A DNA stretch of 64,000 bases from Microbacterium azadirachtae (GTDB lineage Bacteria > Actinomycetota > Actinomycetes > Actinomycetales > Microbacteriaceae). Shown piece by piece: positions 43,654 through 52,379 of this stretch (position 1 is its first letter; each line of letters begins with the position of its first letter). Below the pieces are notes generated by a model. That model was not told the DNA's origin, did no database searches, and worked only from the letters and a program-made list of their open reading frames with translations. Location of the stretch: NCBI RefSeq assembly GCF_000956505.1, contig NZ_JYIX01000030.1, forward strand, positions 94,506 through 158,505, read 5' to 3'. The translations under genes and the position numbers were made by a program.

Positions 43654-44553
43654 ATGGAGATCGACGACGATCTCATCGCCGCGCTCCACGAGGACGGCCG
43701 GGTCAGCGTCCAGGATCTCGCACGGCGCCTGGGGCGCCCGCGCGCGGCGGTCGCCGGCCGGCTCAGGGCGATCCTCGACGAGGGCGTGCTCCGGGTGGCG
43801 GCGATGGTGGATCCGGCCCTCTCCGGGCAGCACGTGATCGGCCACCTCTCCCTGCACGTCTCGACGCGAGTGGAGCCGGTCGCGGCGTCTCTGCGAGCCA
43901 TGGACGAGACGGTTCTGGTCTCGGCGATCGGCGGCGCGCACGACATCGTCAGCGAGGTGCGCGCCTCCTCGACCGCAGCGCTGCAGGACTCGATCGCACG
44001 CATCCGTGCCATCCCGGGCATCGCGGGCGTGAACACGCTCGTCTACACCGATGTCGTGAAGGGCTTCTTCGTCTCGCGGTACCGGGGCGAGGTCCTGATC
44101 GACGACCTGGATACGGCCATCATCGAGCGGCTGCAGGCCGACGGGAGGATGAGCTATCGGGCGCTCGGCGACGCTGTGCGTCTGTCGCCTTCCGCCGTCG
44201 CGACGCGGGTGCGCCGCCTCCTGGAGGGCGGAGTGATGACGATCGCGGCGGTCGAGGCGCGCAGCCTCGCCCGTCGGCAGCTGTCGATGGGCGTCGGGCT
44301 CGTGCTGAACGATGACGGCGATGCGGCGCTGGCCGCACTCAGCGCCCGTCCCGAGGTCGATTTCGCGACGCGCACGATCGGGCGGTTCGATGCCGTGGTG
44401 ACGCTCGTGCAGCCTTCCGCGGGCGGGCTGCACGCGGCTCTGGAGCGGGTACGGGAACTCGCCGGCGTCGAGCGGATCGAGACGTGGACTCATCTCTCGG
44501 TCACCAAGGAGGACTACGCGAGATCGCTCCGCCCGGTGATCGCGACCCTCTGA
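43654..44553 (+). CDS. Lrp/AsnC-family regulator with two fused units
   Basis: 299 residues from ATG 43654, preceded by AGGGGAGA; a TTG start at 43621 is possible. An HTH (IDDDLIAALHEDGRVSVQDLARRLGRPRAAVAGRLRAI in parts) and a RAM-like domain are followed by a second HTH (LDTAIIERLQADGRMSYRALGDAVRLSPSAVATRVRRL) and second RAM domain. Such tandem Lrp proteins are common in actinobacteria. It is divergent from the ureohydrolase operon (262-base gap) and likely controls it in response to an amino acid or amine. A GCTATAGC palindrome (43545-43552) in the gap could act as a -10 on both strands. Confidence 0.93.
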   Translation: MEIDDDLIAALHEDGRVSVQDLARRLGRPRAAVAGRLRAILDEGVLRVAAMVDPALSGQHVIGHLSLHVSTRVEPVAASLRAMDETVLVSAIGGAHDIVSEVRASSTAALQDSIARIRAIPGIAGVNTLVYTDVVKGFFVSRYRGEVLIDDLDTAIIERLQADGRMSYRALGDAVRLSPSAVATRVRRLLEGGVMTIAAVEARSLARRQLSMGVGLVLNDDGDAALAALSARPEVDFATRTIGRFDAVVTLVQPSAGGLHAALERVRELAGVERIETWTHLSVTKEDYARSLRPVIATL

Positions 44554-44637
44554 GATCGGACCCTTCGCACCGCAGGAAGATATGCGGTCGAGATCACGTC
44601 TCGGCGTCGGAACTCCCGAGAATCGCCGACCCGTGCC

Positions 44638-44643
44638 TACAAT
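44638..44643 (+). promoter_or_regulatory. -10 hexamer for the ABC importer operon
   Basis: TACAAT, 88 bases before the binding-protein ATG. No convincing -35. The transcript would have a leader of about 80 bases. Confidence 0.4.
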
Positions 44644-44730
44644 CGGGTGTCCCGTGCGCCGTGAACCCTGACGGCCATGGATGTTGCGGCCGCGATGAAC
44701 TGCGGCCACGGAACCGATACAGAGGTGTAT

Positions 44731-46365
44731 ATGTCATTCCACAGCACTCGAGGCCGTCTCGGCCTCGCCATCGGCGCGCTCGGCGCCACAGCCCTCGTTC
44801 TTGCGGGCTGCGCGACGAGCAGCACGGGCGGCGGGGGTTCGACCGGGGGATCCTCCGGTAGCACCATCACCGTCGGCACGACCGACAAGGTCACGTTCCT
44901 CGACCCTGCCGGCTCGTACGACAACGGCTCGTTCGCGGTGATGAACCAGATCTACCCGTTCCTCATGAACAGCAAGTACGGCACGGCGGAGGTCACCCCC
45001 GACATCGCCGAGTCGGCGGAGTTCACCTCGCCGACCGAGTACACGGTGAAGCTCAAGAAGGACCTCAAGTTCGCGAACGGCGACCCGCTCACGTCGGCGT
45101 CGGTCAAGTTCTCCTTCGACCGCATGGTCAAGATCAACGACCCCAACGGCCCTGCCTCGCTGCTCGGCAACCTCGACAGCACCGAAGCTCCGGATGCGAC
45201 CACGGTCGTCTTCAAGCTGAAGAACGGCAACGACCAGATCTGGCCGCTGATCCTCTCGAGCCCGGCGGCTCCCATCGTCGACGAGAAGGTCTTCTCGGCC
45301 GACAAGGTCACCGATGACGACGCGATCGTCAAGGGCAAGGCCTTCGCCGGCCAGTACGAGATCACCGACTACAAGAAGAACCAGCTCATCTCCTACAAGC
45401 CGTACGCCGGCTACCAGGGCGAGCTGGGCAAGGCGGCCAACAGCCAGGTCAACGTCAAGTACTTCGCGGACGCCTCGAACCTGAAGCTCGCGATCGGCAA
45501 CGGCGACGTCGATGTGGCCTTCCGCAGCCTGTCGGCCACGGACACCGCGGACCTGGGCAAGAACAAGAAGGTCAAGCTGGTCGAGGGCCCCGGTGGCGAG
45601 ATCCGCTACATCGTCTTCAACTTCAACACCATGCCCTACGGCGCGACGACCCCCGAGGCCGACCCGGCCAAGTCCCAGGCCGTGCGCCAGGCGGCGGCCG
45701 ACCTCGTCGACCGCGCGGCGATCGCGAAGGACGTCTACAAGGACACGTACAGCCCGCTGTACTCCTTCGTCGCCGACGGCATGGCCGGCGCGACCCAGCC
45801 GCTGAAGTCGATGTACGGCGACGGCAACGGCGGACCCTCGCTCGACAAGGCGAAGAAGGTCCTCGCCGACGCGGGCGTCACCACGCCGGTCACGCTGAAC
45901 CTGCAGTACAACGGCGACCACTACGGCCCGTCCTCGGGTGACGAGTACGCCGCGATCAAGGCTCAGCTGGAGCAGGGCGGCCTGTTCGCCGTCAACCTGC
46001 AGAGCACCGAGTGGACGCAGTACTCGAAGGACCGCACCGCCGACGTGTACCCGGCCTACCAGCTCGGCTGGTTCCCGGACTACTCCGACGCCGACAACTA
46101 CCTGTCGCCGTTCTTCCTCACGAAGAACTTCCTGGGCAACCACTACGACAACACCGCGGTCAACGACCTGATCGTGAAGTCGCAGACCGAGACCGACAAG
46201 GACAAGCGCATGGCCGACCTCGCGCAGGTGCAGGACATGGTCGCGAAGGACCTGTCCACCCTGCCCCTGCTTCAGGGCAAGCAGGTCGCGGTCGTCGGCG
46301 CGGGTGTCAACGGCACCACGCTCGACGCCTCGTTCAAGTTCCGCTACGCGCCGCTGACGAAGTAG
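44731..46365 (+). CDS. ABC transporter substrate-binding lipoprotein (peptide/SBP family 5)
   Basis: 544 residues from ATG 44731 (AGAGGTG in front). A lipoprotein signal ends in LVLAGC with Cys27, then a Gly/Ser linker. The mature domain has TVGTTDKVTFLDPAG, VKFSFDRMVKINDP and YQLGWFPDYSDADNYLSPFF, typical of SBP_bac_5 proteins for peptides, nickel or small cations. It delivers the ligand to the permeases encoded next. A hairpin follows the gene, which usually lowers expression of the membrane parts relative to this protein. Confidence 0.95.
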   Translation: MSFHSTRGRLGLAIGALGATALVLAGCATSSTGGGGSTGGSSGSTITVGTTDKVTFLDPAGSYDNGSFAVMNQIYPFLMNSKYGTAEVTPDIAESAEFTSPTEYTVKLKKDLKFANGDPLTSASVKFSFDRMVKINDPNGPASLLGNLDSTEAPDATTVVFKLKNGNDQIWPLILSSPAAPIVDEKVFSADKVTDDDAIVKGKAFAGQYEITDYKKNQLISYKPYAGYQGELGKAANSQVNVKYFADASNLKLAIGNGDVDVAFRSLSATDTADLGKNKKVKLVEGPGGEIRYIVFNFNTMPYGATTPEADPAKSQAVRQAAADLVDRAAIAKDVYKDTYSPLYSFVADGMAGATQPLKSMYGDGNGGPSLDKAKKVLADAGVTTPVTLNLQYNGDHYGPSSGDEYAAIKAQLEQGGLFAVNLQSTEWTQYSKDRTADVYPAYQLGWFPDYSDADNYLSPFFLTKNFLGNHYDNTAVNDLIVKSQTETDKDKRMADLAQVQDMVAKDLSTLPLLQGKQVAVVGAGVNGTTLDASFKFRYAPLTK

Positions 46366-46376
46366 CGCACCCTCAG

Positions 46377-46410
46377 ACGGGGCACCGCCGCACTCGCGAC
46401 GGTGCCCCGT
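46377..46410 (+). terminator. intraoperon hairpin after the binding-protein gene
   Basis: ACGGGGCACCG (46377-46387) and CGGTGCCCCGT (46400-46410) form an 11-bp stem, followed by CCTCGTTC. Position suits partial termination or mRNA protection. Confidence 0.6.
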
Positions 46411-46461
46411 CCTCGTTCCCGGGGCGCAATGCCGCGCCCGCCCTCCTCACAAAGGTTCTCC

Positions 46462-47538
46462 ATGGCCGTTGATGTCCTCGCCGCAGATCCCGTGGCGACG
46501 CGCCCCAAGTCCTCCGGAGGAGGACTATGGCGCTACATCCTGATCCGCCTCGTGCTGATCATCCCCACCGTCCTCATCCTGATCACCCTGGTCTTCTTCC
46601 TGATGCGGGTCACCGGCGACCCGATCACCGCGGCTCTCGGCGGCCGCCTTCCCGCCGACCAGCTCGCGCAGCGCGTGCACGAGGCCGGCTACGACCGCCC
46701 GGTCCTGATCCAGTACTTCGAATACCTCGCCAACATCCTGCACGGCGACTTCGGCACCACGATCACGGACGGCCAGAAGGTCACCACGGTGCTGCTGACC
46801 TACGGATCCGCCACGCTCGAGCTCGCGATCTACGCGCTCATCGTCGCGTTCGCGGTCTCGATCCCGCTCGGCCTCGTCGCCGCGCACCGCCGCGACAAGT
46901 GGCAGGACGCGTCGCTGCGCATCATGGCGATCCTCGCCTACGCCACTCCCATCTTCTTCGTCGGCCTACTGCTGAAGCTCGTCTTCTCGGTCTGGCTGGG
47001 CTGGATGCCGGTCTCCGGGCGCGCGAGCACCCAGACCGAGCTGCTGATGAGCGGTGTCAGCACCCCCACGGGCATCTACCTGCTCGACGCGATCCGCCTG
47101 GGCAACGGCCCGGCGATCCTCGACGTGCTGTGGCACGCGATCCTGCCCGCCCTCGCGCTCGGCCTGTTGACCGCCGGCATCTTCCTGCGGCTCATCCGCA
47201 CGAATGTGATCGGCACGCTCGGCCAGCAGTACGTCACCTCCGGCCGCTCCCGCGGAGTGAGCGAGTACCGCCTGGTCACCAAGCACGCGTTCCGGCCCGC
47301 CCTCATCCCGATCATCACGGTCATGGGCCTGCAGATCGCGTTGCTGCTCGCCGGCGCCATCCTCACCGAGACGACCTTCGAGTGGAAGGGCATCGGGTTC
47401 ATGCTGAGCGAGTACCTGAAGGCCCGCGACTTCGTGGCCGTGCAGGGCATCGTCGTGATGATCGCGCTGATCGTCGCCGTCACGAACTTCATCGTCGACA
47501 TCGTCGCCGCGATGATCGACCCGCGGGTGAGGTACTGA
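46462..47538 (+). CDS. ABC transporter permease (DppB-type)
   Basis: 358 residues from ATG 46462. The N-terminal YILIRLVLIIPTVLILITLVFFLMR is the DppB/OppB entry helix. Six hydrophobic segments follow in total, with the coupling-helix region TNVIGTLGQQYVTSGRSRGVSEYRLVTKHAFRPALIP. It forms the channel together with the next gene product. The neighbouring stop and start are one base apart. Confidence 0.95.
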   Translation: MAVDVLAADPVATRPKSSGGGLWRYILIRLVLIIPTVLILITLVFFLMRVTGDPITAALGGRLPADQLAQRVHEAGYDRPVLIQYFEYLANILHGDFGTTITDGQKVTTVLLTYGSATLELAIYALIVAFAVSIPLGLVAAHRRDKWQDASLRIMAILAYATPIFFVGLLLKLVFSVWLGWMPVSGRASTQTELLMSGVSTPTGIYLLDAIRLGNGPAILDVLWHAILPALALGLLTAGIFLRLIRTNVIGTLGQQYVTSGRSRGVSEYRLVTKHAFRPALIPIITVMGLQIALLLAGAILTETTFEWKGIGFMLSEYLKARDFVAVQGIVVMIALIVAVTNFIVDIVAAMIDPRVRY

Positions 47539-47539
47539 G

Positions 47540-48553
47540 ATGACCGTCGACAACACACCAGAACCCGTGATCGACCGCGACCTGCCGACCCCGAAGACCG
47601 AGGTTCTCGCCGCGCAGGCGCCTCGCAAGCGCCGCTGGAGCGAACGGCTCCCCGTGGTCTCGCAGCTGCGCCAGAGCGTCGGCCTGCAGCGCGGCATGCT
47701 CATCACCGGCCTCGTCATCACCGGCATCTTCGTGCTGGTCGCGATCCTGGCACCGCTCATCGCCCCGTACTCGTGGGCGCAGCAGTCCGCGAACGGAGTG
47801 AAGTTCGGCACGCAGCAGCCGCCGAGCGCGACCAACATCCTCGGCACCACCGTGAGCGGATTCGACGTCTTCTCGCGAGTGATCTGGGGATCCCAGACCG
47901 CTCTGCTCGTGATCATCGCCGCGATCGCCTGCTCGATCTTCATCGGCATCGCGCTCGGCCTGGTGTCGGGATACTTCGGCGGCTGGCTGGACCGCACGCT
48001 CGTCGTGATCGCCGATGCGATCTACGCGTTCCCCTCGCTGCTGCTCGCGATCGTCATGTCGATCGTGATCAGTCACGGGCAGTCGAACCTGTGGTCGGGC
48101 ATCATGGCCACCGCCCTGTCGATCACGGTGGTGTTCGTGCCGCAGTACTTCCGGGTGATCCGCGCCGAGGTGGTGCGGGTGAGGGCCGAGCCGTTCGTCG
48201 AATCGGCGAAGGTCATCGGCGTGCCGACCGGCCGGATCCTGACCCGTCACGTGCTGCGAAATTCCACGCGCTCGCTGCCCGTCGTGATCACGCTGAACGC
48301 CTCGGAGGCGCTGCTGACCCTCGCCGGGCTCGGCTTCCTCGGCTTCGGCATCGAGGCGACCTCGGCCGCGGAATGGGGCTACGACCTGAACCGCGCCATC
48401 GCGGACGTCACGAGCGGCATCTGGTGGACATCCATCTTCCCCGGCCTCGCGATCGTGCTGGTGGTGCTCGGCATCACCCTCGTCGGCGAGAGCCTGAACG
48501 ACCTGAGCGATCCGCGACTGCGCACCCGCCGTCGCGCGGGAGGTGCGGCATGA
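47540..48553 (+). CDS. ABC transporter permease (DppC-type)
   Basis: 337 residues. A 40-residue cytoplasmic start leads to six hydrophobic segments; the region ILGTTVSGFDVFSRVIWGSQTALLV and the coupling helix VRAEPFVESAKVIGVPTGRILTRHVLRN identify the DppC type. It pairs with the preceding permease. The stop overlaps the next ATG by four bases. Confidence 0.95.
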   Translation: MTVDNTPEPVIDRDLPTPKTEVLAAQAPRKRRWSERLPVVSQLRQSVGLQRGMLITGLVITGIFVLVAILAPLIAPYSWAQQSANGVKFGTQQPPSATNILGTTVSGFDVFSRVIWGSQTALLVIIAAIACSIFIGIALGLVSGYFGGWLDRTLVVIADAIYAFPSLLLAIVMSIVISHGQSNLWSGIMATALSITVVFVPQYFRVIRAEVVRVRAEPFVESAKVIGVPTGRILTRHVLRNSTRSLPVVITLNASEALLTLAGLGFLGFGIEATSAAEWGYDLNRAIADVTSGIWWTSIFPGLAIVLVVLGITLVGESLNDLSDPRLRTRRRAGGAA

Positions 48554-50283
48554 CCGGCACGACCATGAACACCGGCCTGCCCGATGTGGCGGACATCCGC
48601 GGGCTCAAGGTGCGCTTCGCGACCGACGGCGACCCCGTCGACGCGGTCAAGGGCATCGACATCCAGGCGCACGCGGGCGAGGTGCTCGCGATCGTCGGCG
48701 AATCCGGATCCGGCAAGACCGTCACCGCCAACGCGCTGCTCGGGCTGCTGCCGGAGACCGCGACCATGTCGGGCGCGGTCATCATCCGCGGCCGCGGCGG
48801 TGAGACCGACGTCGTGCACGCGTCGGCCGCGAAGATGCGCGCGATGCGCGGACGCGATGCCGCGATGGTGTTCCAGGAGCCGTCCACGGCGCTGAACCCC
48901 GTCTACACCGTCGGGTGGCAGATCGCCGAAGGACTGCGCGCGCATCACAACGGCAGGCTCTCCAAGAAGGAGGCGAAGGCCAAGGCGATCGAGATCCTCC
49001 GCAAGGTGGGCATCCCGGATCCGGACAAGCGCGTCGACGAGTTCCCGCACCAGTTCTCCGGCGGGCAGAAGCAGCGCATCGTGATCGCGATGGCCCTCGT
49101 GCTGAACGCCGGGCTCATCATCGCGGACGAGCCGACGACCGCTCTCGACGTCACGGTGCAGGCCGAGATCCTCGAGCTGCTGCGCGCTTGCCGCGACGAG
49201 TTCGGCGCGACGATCGTCCTCATCACGCACAACATGGGCGTGGTCGCCGACCTCGCCGACCGTGTCGTCGTGATGCTGCGCGGAGACATCGTCGAGCAGG
49301 CCCCGGTGCGGGACCTCTTCGCGAACCCGCAGCAGGAGTACACCAGGGAGCTGCTCGCCGCCGTGCCGCATGTCGGCCAGGGCAAGTCGGCCCTGGAGGC
49401 GACCGCGGCGACCGCGCCGGGCGCGTCGACCGGCATCGCGGACGAGGCGCCGGAAGGCAGCCTCATCGTGGCACGGGCGTGCGAGATCGGCTACCCGGGG
49501 CGCTTCGGACGCGGTGGCGTCGTCGCGGTCAAGGGCGTCGACTTCCACGTCGGTCCCGGCGAGGTCGTGGGCCTGGTCGGCGAGTCCGGATCCGGGAAGA
49601 CCACGATCGGCCGTGCCGTCGTCGGCCTCACCACGGTCGTCGGCGGATCGCTGCGCGTGCTCGGCCAGGAGATGAACGGTGTGAAGCAGCGCCAGCTCAC
49701 CCCGCTCCGCCCCGAGATCGGGTTCGTGTTCCAGGATCCGGCGACGAGCTTCAACCCGCTGCTGTCGATCGCCGAGTGCATCGCCGAGCCGCTCGTGGTG
49801 CACGGGAAGGCGTCGAGCGTCGCCGCCGCGCGTGCCCGCGTGGACGAGCTGCTGGACGCGGTGCGGCTGCCGACGAACTTCGGCGATCGGTTCCCGCACG
49901 AGCTCTCCGGCGGACAGCGCCAGCGCGCTTCGCTCGCACGCGCCCTGGCTCTGGACCCGAAGCTGCTCATCGCGGACGAGCCCACGAGTGCGCTCGACGT
50001 CTCGGTGCAGGCGAAGGTGCTCGACCTGTTCGTGCAGCTGCAGGCCGAGCTCGGCTTCGCGTCGCTGTTCATCAGCCACGACCTCGCCGTGATCGACGCG
50101 GTCTCCGACCGCATCATCGTGCTGCAGCACGGCCGGATCCAGGAGCAGGGCACGACCGCTCAGGTGCTGAACGATCCGTCGAACTCCTACACGAAGGAGC
50201 TGCTCGCGGCCCTTCCGGTGCCGGATCCGGTGGAGCAGGCCGAGCGCCGCGCCCTGTGGCAGGCGGTGCGGCGCAGGGCCTGA
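48550..50283 (+). CDS. ABC transporter ATP-binding protein, DppD-DppF fusion
   Basis: 577 residues from ATG 48550. Two complete ATPase domains: Walker A GESGSGKT at 50-57 and again at 344-351; signatures FSGGQKQR and LSGGQRQR; Walker B LIIADEPTTALD and LLIADEPTSALD. Each is followed by the oligopeptide-type end (NPQQEYTRELLAAVP; DPSNSYTKELLAALP). One polypeptide replaces the usual two ATPase subunits, a common actinobacterial layout. It powers the importer of this operon. A palindromic repeat follows its stop. Confidence 0.96.
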   Translation: MTGTTMNTGLPDVADIRGLKVRFATDGDPVDAVKGIDIQAHAGEVLAIVGESGSGKTVTANALLGLLPETATMSGAVIIRGRGGETDVVHASAAKMRAMRGRDAAMVFQEPSTALNPVYTVGWQIAEGLRAHHNGRLSKKEAKAKAIEILRKVGIPDPDKRVDEFPHQFSGGQKQRIVIAMALVLNAGLIIADEPTTALDVTVQAEILELLRACRDEFGATIVLITHNMGVVADLADRVVVMLRGDIVEQAPVRDLFANPQQEYTRELLAAVPHVGQGKSALEATAATAPGASTGIADEAPEGSLIVARACEIGYPGRFGRGGVVAVKGVDFHVGPGEVVGLVGESGSGKTTIGRAVVGLTTVVGGSLRVLGQEMNGVKQRQLTPLRPEIGFVFQDPATSFNPLLSIAECIAEPLVVHGKASSVAAARARVDELLDAVRLPTNFGDRFPHELSGGQRQRASLARALALDPKLLIADEPTSALDVSVQAKVLDLFVQLQAELGFASLFISHDLAVIDAVSDRIIVLQHGRIQEQGTTAQVLNDPSNSYTKELLAALPVPDPVEQAERRALWQAVRRRA

Positions 50284-50301
50284 CCCGGCCGCACACATCG
50301 A

Positions 50302-50400
50302 GGTCGTTGAGCGACGACGCGCGCCAGCGCGACGGAGACGAAACGCGGTGCTCTTGCGAGGGCGCCGCGTTTCGTCTCGCCTTCGGCTCGCTCAACGACC
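50302..50400. repeat. long GTCGTTGAGCGA palindromic repeat
   Basis: Outer arms GGTCGTTGAGCGA (50302-50314) and its complement (50388-50400), plus inner arms of 14 bp (50335-50348 with 50365-50378) pair perfectly. It lies between the convergent importer and DUF3137 genes and can act as a two-way terminator. It resembles the repeats at 38134 and 39950. Confidence 0.85.
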
Positions 50401-50417
50401 AAGAGGGGGGTGCCGCG

Positions 50418-51599
50418 TCAGTGCCCGAACATCATGCGGAACACCAGCCAGGCGATCCCGACGCCGGCGAACACCAGCACCGACACCCAGGGGAACGCGC
50501 GCTTGAGCCGGCGCCCGCCGGGAGCGACGCCGGGCGGGGGAGACCACGGCTGGGCGGGATCACCGGGCGTCGGCGCGACCGGCCCGGCGAAGTGGGCGGG
50601 AGCCGATGCCGCCGACGCCGCAGCCGCGGCCGGAGAGGCGCCGGACTCGTCCGGTGCGGCGACGGCGTCGCCGCCGGTGGCCGCGCGCAGGCGCTCGTCG
50701 CGCCAGCGCGCCCACTGCTGCAGCTTGGTGAGGACGGCGCCCACGGTGCCGAACATCTGCGCCCACACGGCCGGATCCAAGGTGGTGACCTGTCGGTTCT
50801 GTGCGTACAGGAACAGCCAGTCGTCGACGATCTCGACGTCGAAGGCCGACGCGCTGTCCATGAACCGGGCCATGATGTCGGGCGTGAACAGGTAGAGCGC
50901 GTCGCGCTCGTAGCCGGCGGGGCAGTAGAGCGCGAAGGAGCGGTCGAAGTCGCCCTCGAGCGAAAGCCGTTGGTGCCCGTCGTAGTTCGCGGGCAGGTTG
51001 GATCCGAAGAACCCGTTGTTGGACTGGGCGTCCAGCACGATGTTCGGCAGCGGAACGTCGAGCTTGATCGCGATGTACCCCCACTCGTGCGTCTGGCTCT
51101 CCTTGCCCGAACCCGTCGTGTACTTGAAGTTCGCGAACTCGACGAAGCGCGGTGAAGCGCCGCGCACGAGATCGGTGGCGATGCGGCCATGCCCGAGATC
51201 GAACAGCATCCCCGGCAACTGCGGATCCTTGAGCTCCGGCAGATAGGACATGGCGTTCGCGGTCGCGAACCCGGCCAGGCGGTAGCCCCGCACGAGTTGC
51301 CGGTTCCACCACGCGATGCCGCCCCACACCGCGAGGCCGACGACGACGAGCATCAGCAGCGGCACCACGACGCCGCCGGAGGAGCCGAGCGCAACGGTCA
51401 GGAAGATCCCGACGATGCCGAATCCGATGAAGACGATGAACAGGATGGCCACGAGGAAGATCACGATCTGACCCACGCGTGGGCCTTGGCCGCTCGCCCT
51501 GGCCTCGCGGGACCACGCGGCCAGTCGCGAGCGGTCGACCGGTTCGGTCAGCGCACGGGCGTCGAAGGGGGCTGCGGTGCCCGGCTGCGGAGTGGTCAC
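50418..51599 (-). CDS. DUF3137 membrane protein
   Basis: 393 residues from GTG 51599. Two hydrophobic segments lie at about 43-70 and 74-97, then a soluble DUF3137 domain (LPGMLFDLGHGRIATDLVRG, EFANFKYTTGSGKESQTHEWGYIAIKLD, LYCPAGYERDALYLFTPDIM). An Ala/Pro-rich linker leads to a last hydrophobic segment at about 370-388. Function of DUF3137 is unknown. A TAGCGT hexamer six bases before the GTG marks a likely leaderless message. Confidence 0.85.
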   Translation of the reverse strand: MTTPQPGTAAPFDARALTEPVDRSRLAAWSREARASGQGPRVGQIVIFLVAILFIVFIGFGIVGIFLTVALGSSGGVVVPLLMLVVVGLAVWGGIAWWNRQLVRGYRLAGFATANAMSYLPELKDPQLPGMLFDLGHGRIATDLVRGASPRFVEFANFKYTTGSGKESQTHEWGYIAIKLDVPLPNIVLDAQSNNGFFGSNLPANYDGHQRLSLEGDFDRSFALYCPAGYERDALYLFTPDIMARFMDSASAFDVEIVDDWLFLYAQNRQVTTLDPAVWAQMFGTVGAVLTKLQQWARWRDERLRAATGGDAVAAPDESGASPAAAAASAASAPAHFAGPVAPTPGDPAQPWSPPPGVAPGGRRLKRAFPWVSVLVFAGVGIAWLVFRMMFGH

Positions 51600-51605
51600 C
51601 CGTCC

Positions 51606-51611
51606 ACGCTA
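51606..51611 (-). promoter_or_regulatory. -10 hexamer for leaderless start of the DUF3137 gene
   Basis: TAGCGT on the minus strand, six bases before the GTG at 51599. Confidence 0.5.
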
Positions 51612-51710
51612 ATCCGGGAGCCCTGTTTTCGAGAGAGGACCACTGCGCCGGTATGGGTGTCGGAGTCCGCGTATATATTGAAGAGACAGCGAAGATATCC
51701 AGAGGTGAGC

Positions 51711-51917
51711 ATGACGAAGAGACTCATCGACATCGATGACGCCCTTCTCGCGAAGGCGATGGAAGTCACCGGCGCCGTCACGAAGAAGGCCGCGGTGAAC
51801 GAGGCTCTCGCGCAGGTCGTCCGACGCGGTGAGGCGCTCGGCTACATCGATCTGCTCCAGTCCGGGATCGCCGTCGATCTCGACGATGCGCGGATCATCG
51901 ACGACGCACAGCGATGA
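51711..51917 (+). CDS. VapB-type antitoxin
   Basis: 68 residues from ATG 51711, with AGAGGTG in front. The sequence KRLIDIDDALLAKAMEVTGAVTKKAAVNEALAQVVRR is split between a ribbon-helix-helix DNA-binding part and a C-terminal acidic peptide (VDLDDARIIDDAQR) that should block the toxin. A TATATT -10 (51674-51679) lies in an A/T-rich stretch upstream, which is the likely site of autoregulation. Stop overlaps the toxin ATG by four bases. Confidence 0.92.
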   Translation: MTKRLIDIDDALLAKAMEVTGAVTKKAAVNEALAQVVRRGEALGYIDLLQSGIAVDLDDARIIDDAQR

Positions 51918-52354
51918 GGAGGATCCTCCTCATCGACAACTCGGCGCTGCAGCGGCTGCACCGCTCATCGACCGTGGCGTCGGCGTTCGCCCAACTCCTC
52001 GAACACGGGGAGCTGGGCGGATGCCTGCCGCAGATCCTGGAGGAGGGGTACTCCGCGTGCAGCGCCGACGATCATCGGACGCTGGTCGACGCGAGCGCCC
52101 GAGCGCGCATCTTCCTCCCACCGGATGAACGGGTGGCGACCCTCGCGATCGACCTCCAGCGGCGGCTGTTCGAAGCCGGTATCGGACGCTCGGTGGGGGT
52201 GAGTGATCTGCAGATCGCGGCGACGGCGCTTCGTCATTCGGATGCGCAGCAGACGGTCACCGTCGTGCACTACGACGCGGACTTCGAGAACGTCGCACAG
52301 GTCGCGCCGGCGTTCTCGCACAGATGGATCGTGCCCAGGGGCAGCGTGGACTGA
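51914..52354 (+). CDS. VapC-type PIN-domain toxin
   Basis: 146 residues. The PIN acidic residues are visible: Asp8 (LLIDNSAL), Glu43 or Glu44 (ILEEGYSA), Asp98 (GVSDLQIA) and Asp121/Asp123 (HYDADFENV). VapC toxins are Mg2+-dependent RNases that often cut initiator tRNA or rRNA; the target here is unknown. It follows vapB with a four-base overlap. A hairpin (52351-52383) covering both stop codons separates it from the convergent gene. Confidence 0.92.
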   Translation: MRRILLIDNSALQRLHRSSTVASAFAQLLEHGELGGCLPQILEEGYSACSADDHRTLVDASARARIFLPPDERVATLAIDLQRRLFEAGIGRSVGVSDLQIAATALRHSDAQQTVTVVHYDADFENVAQVAPAFSHRWIVPRGSVD

Positions 52355-52379
52355 GAGGAACCGCCTCGGGCGGGTCGGC

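Noticed and set aside
51658..51710. Start of the vapB frame far upstream
   Set aside because: The open frame from 51189 is antisense to the DUF3137 gene; ATG 51711 has a ribosome-binding site and gives a normal VapB length.
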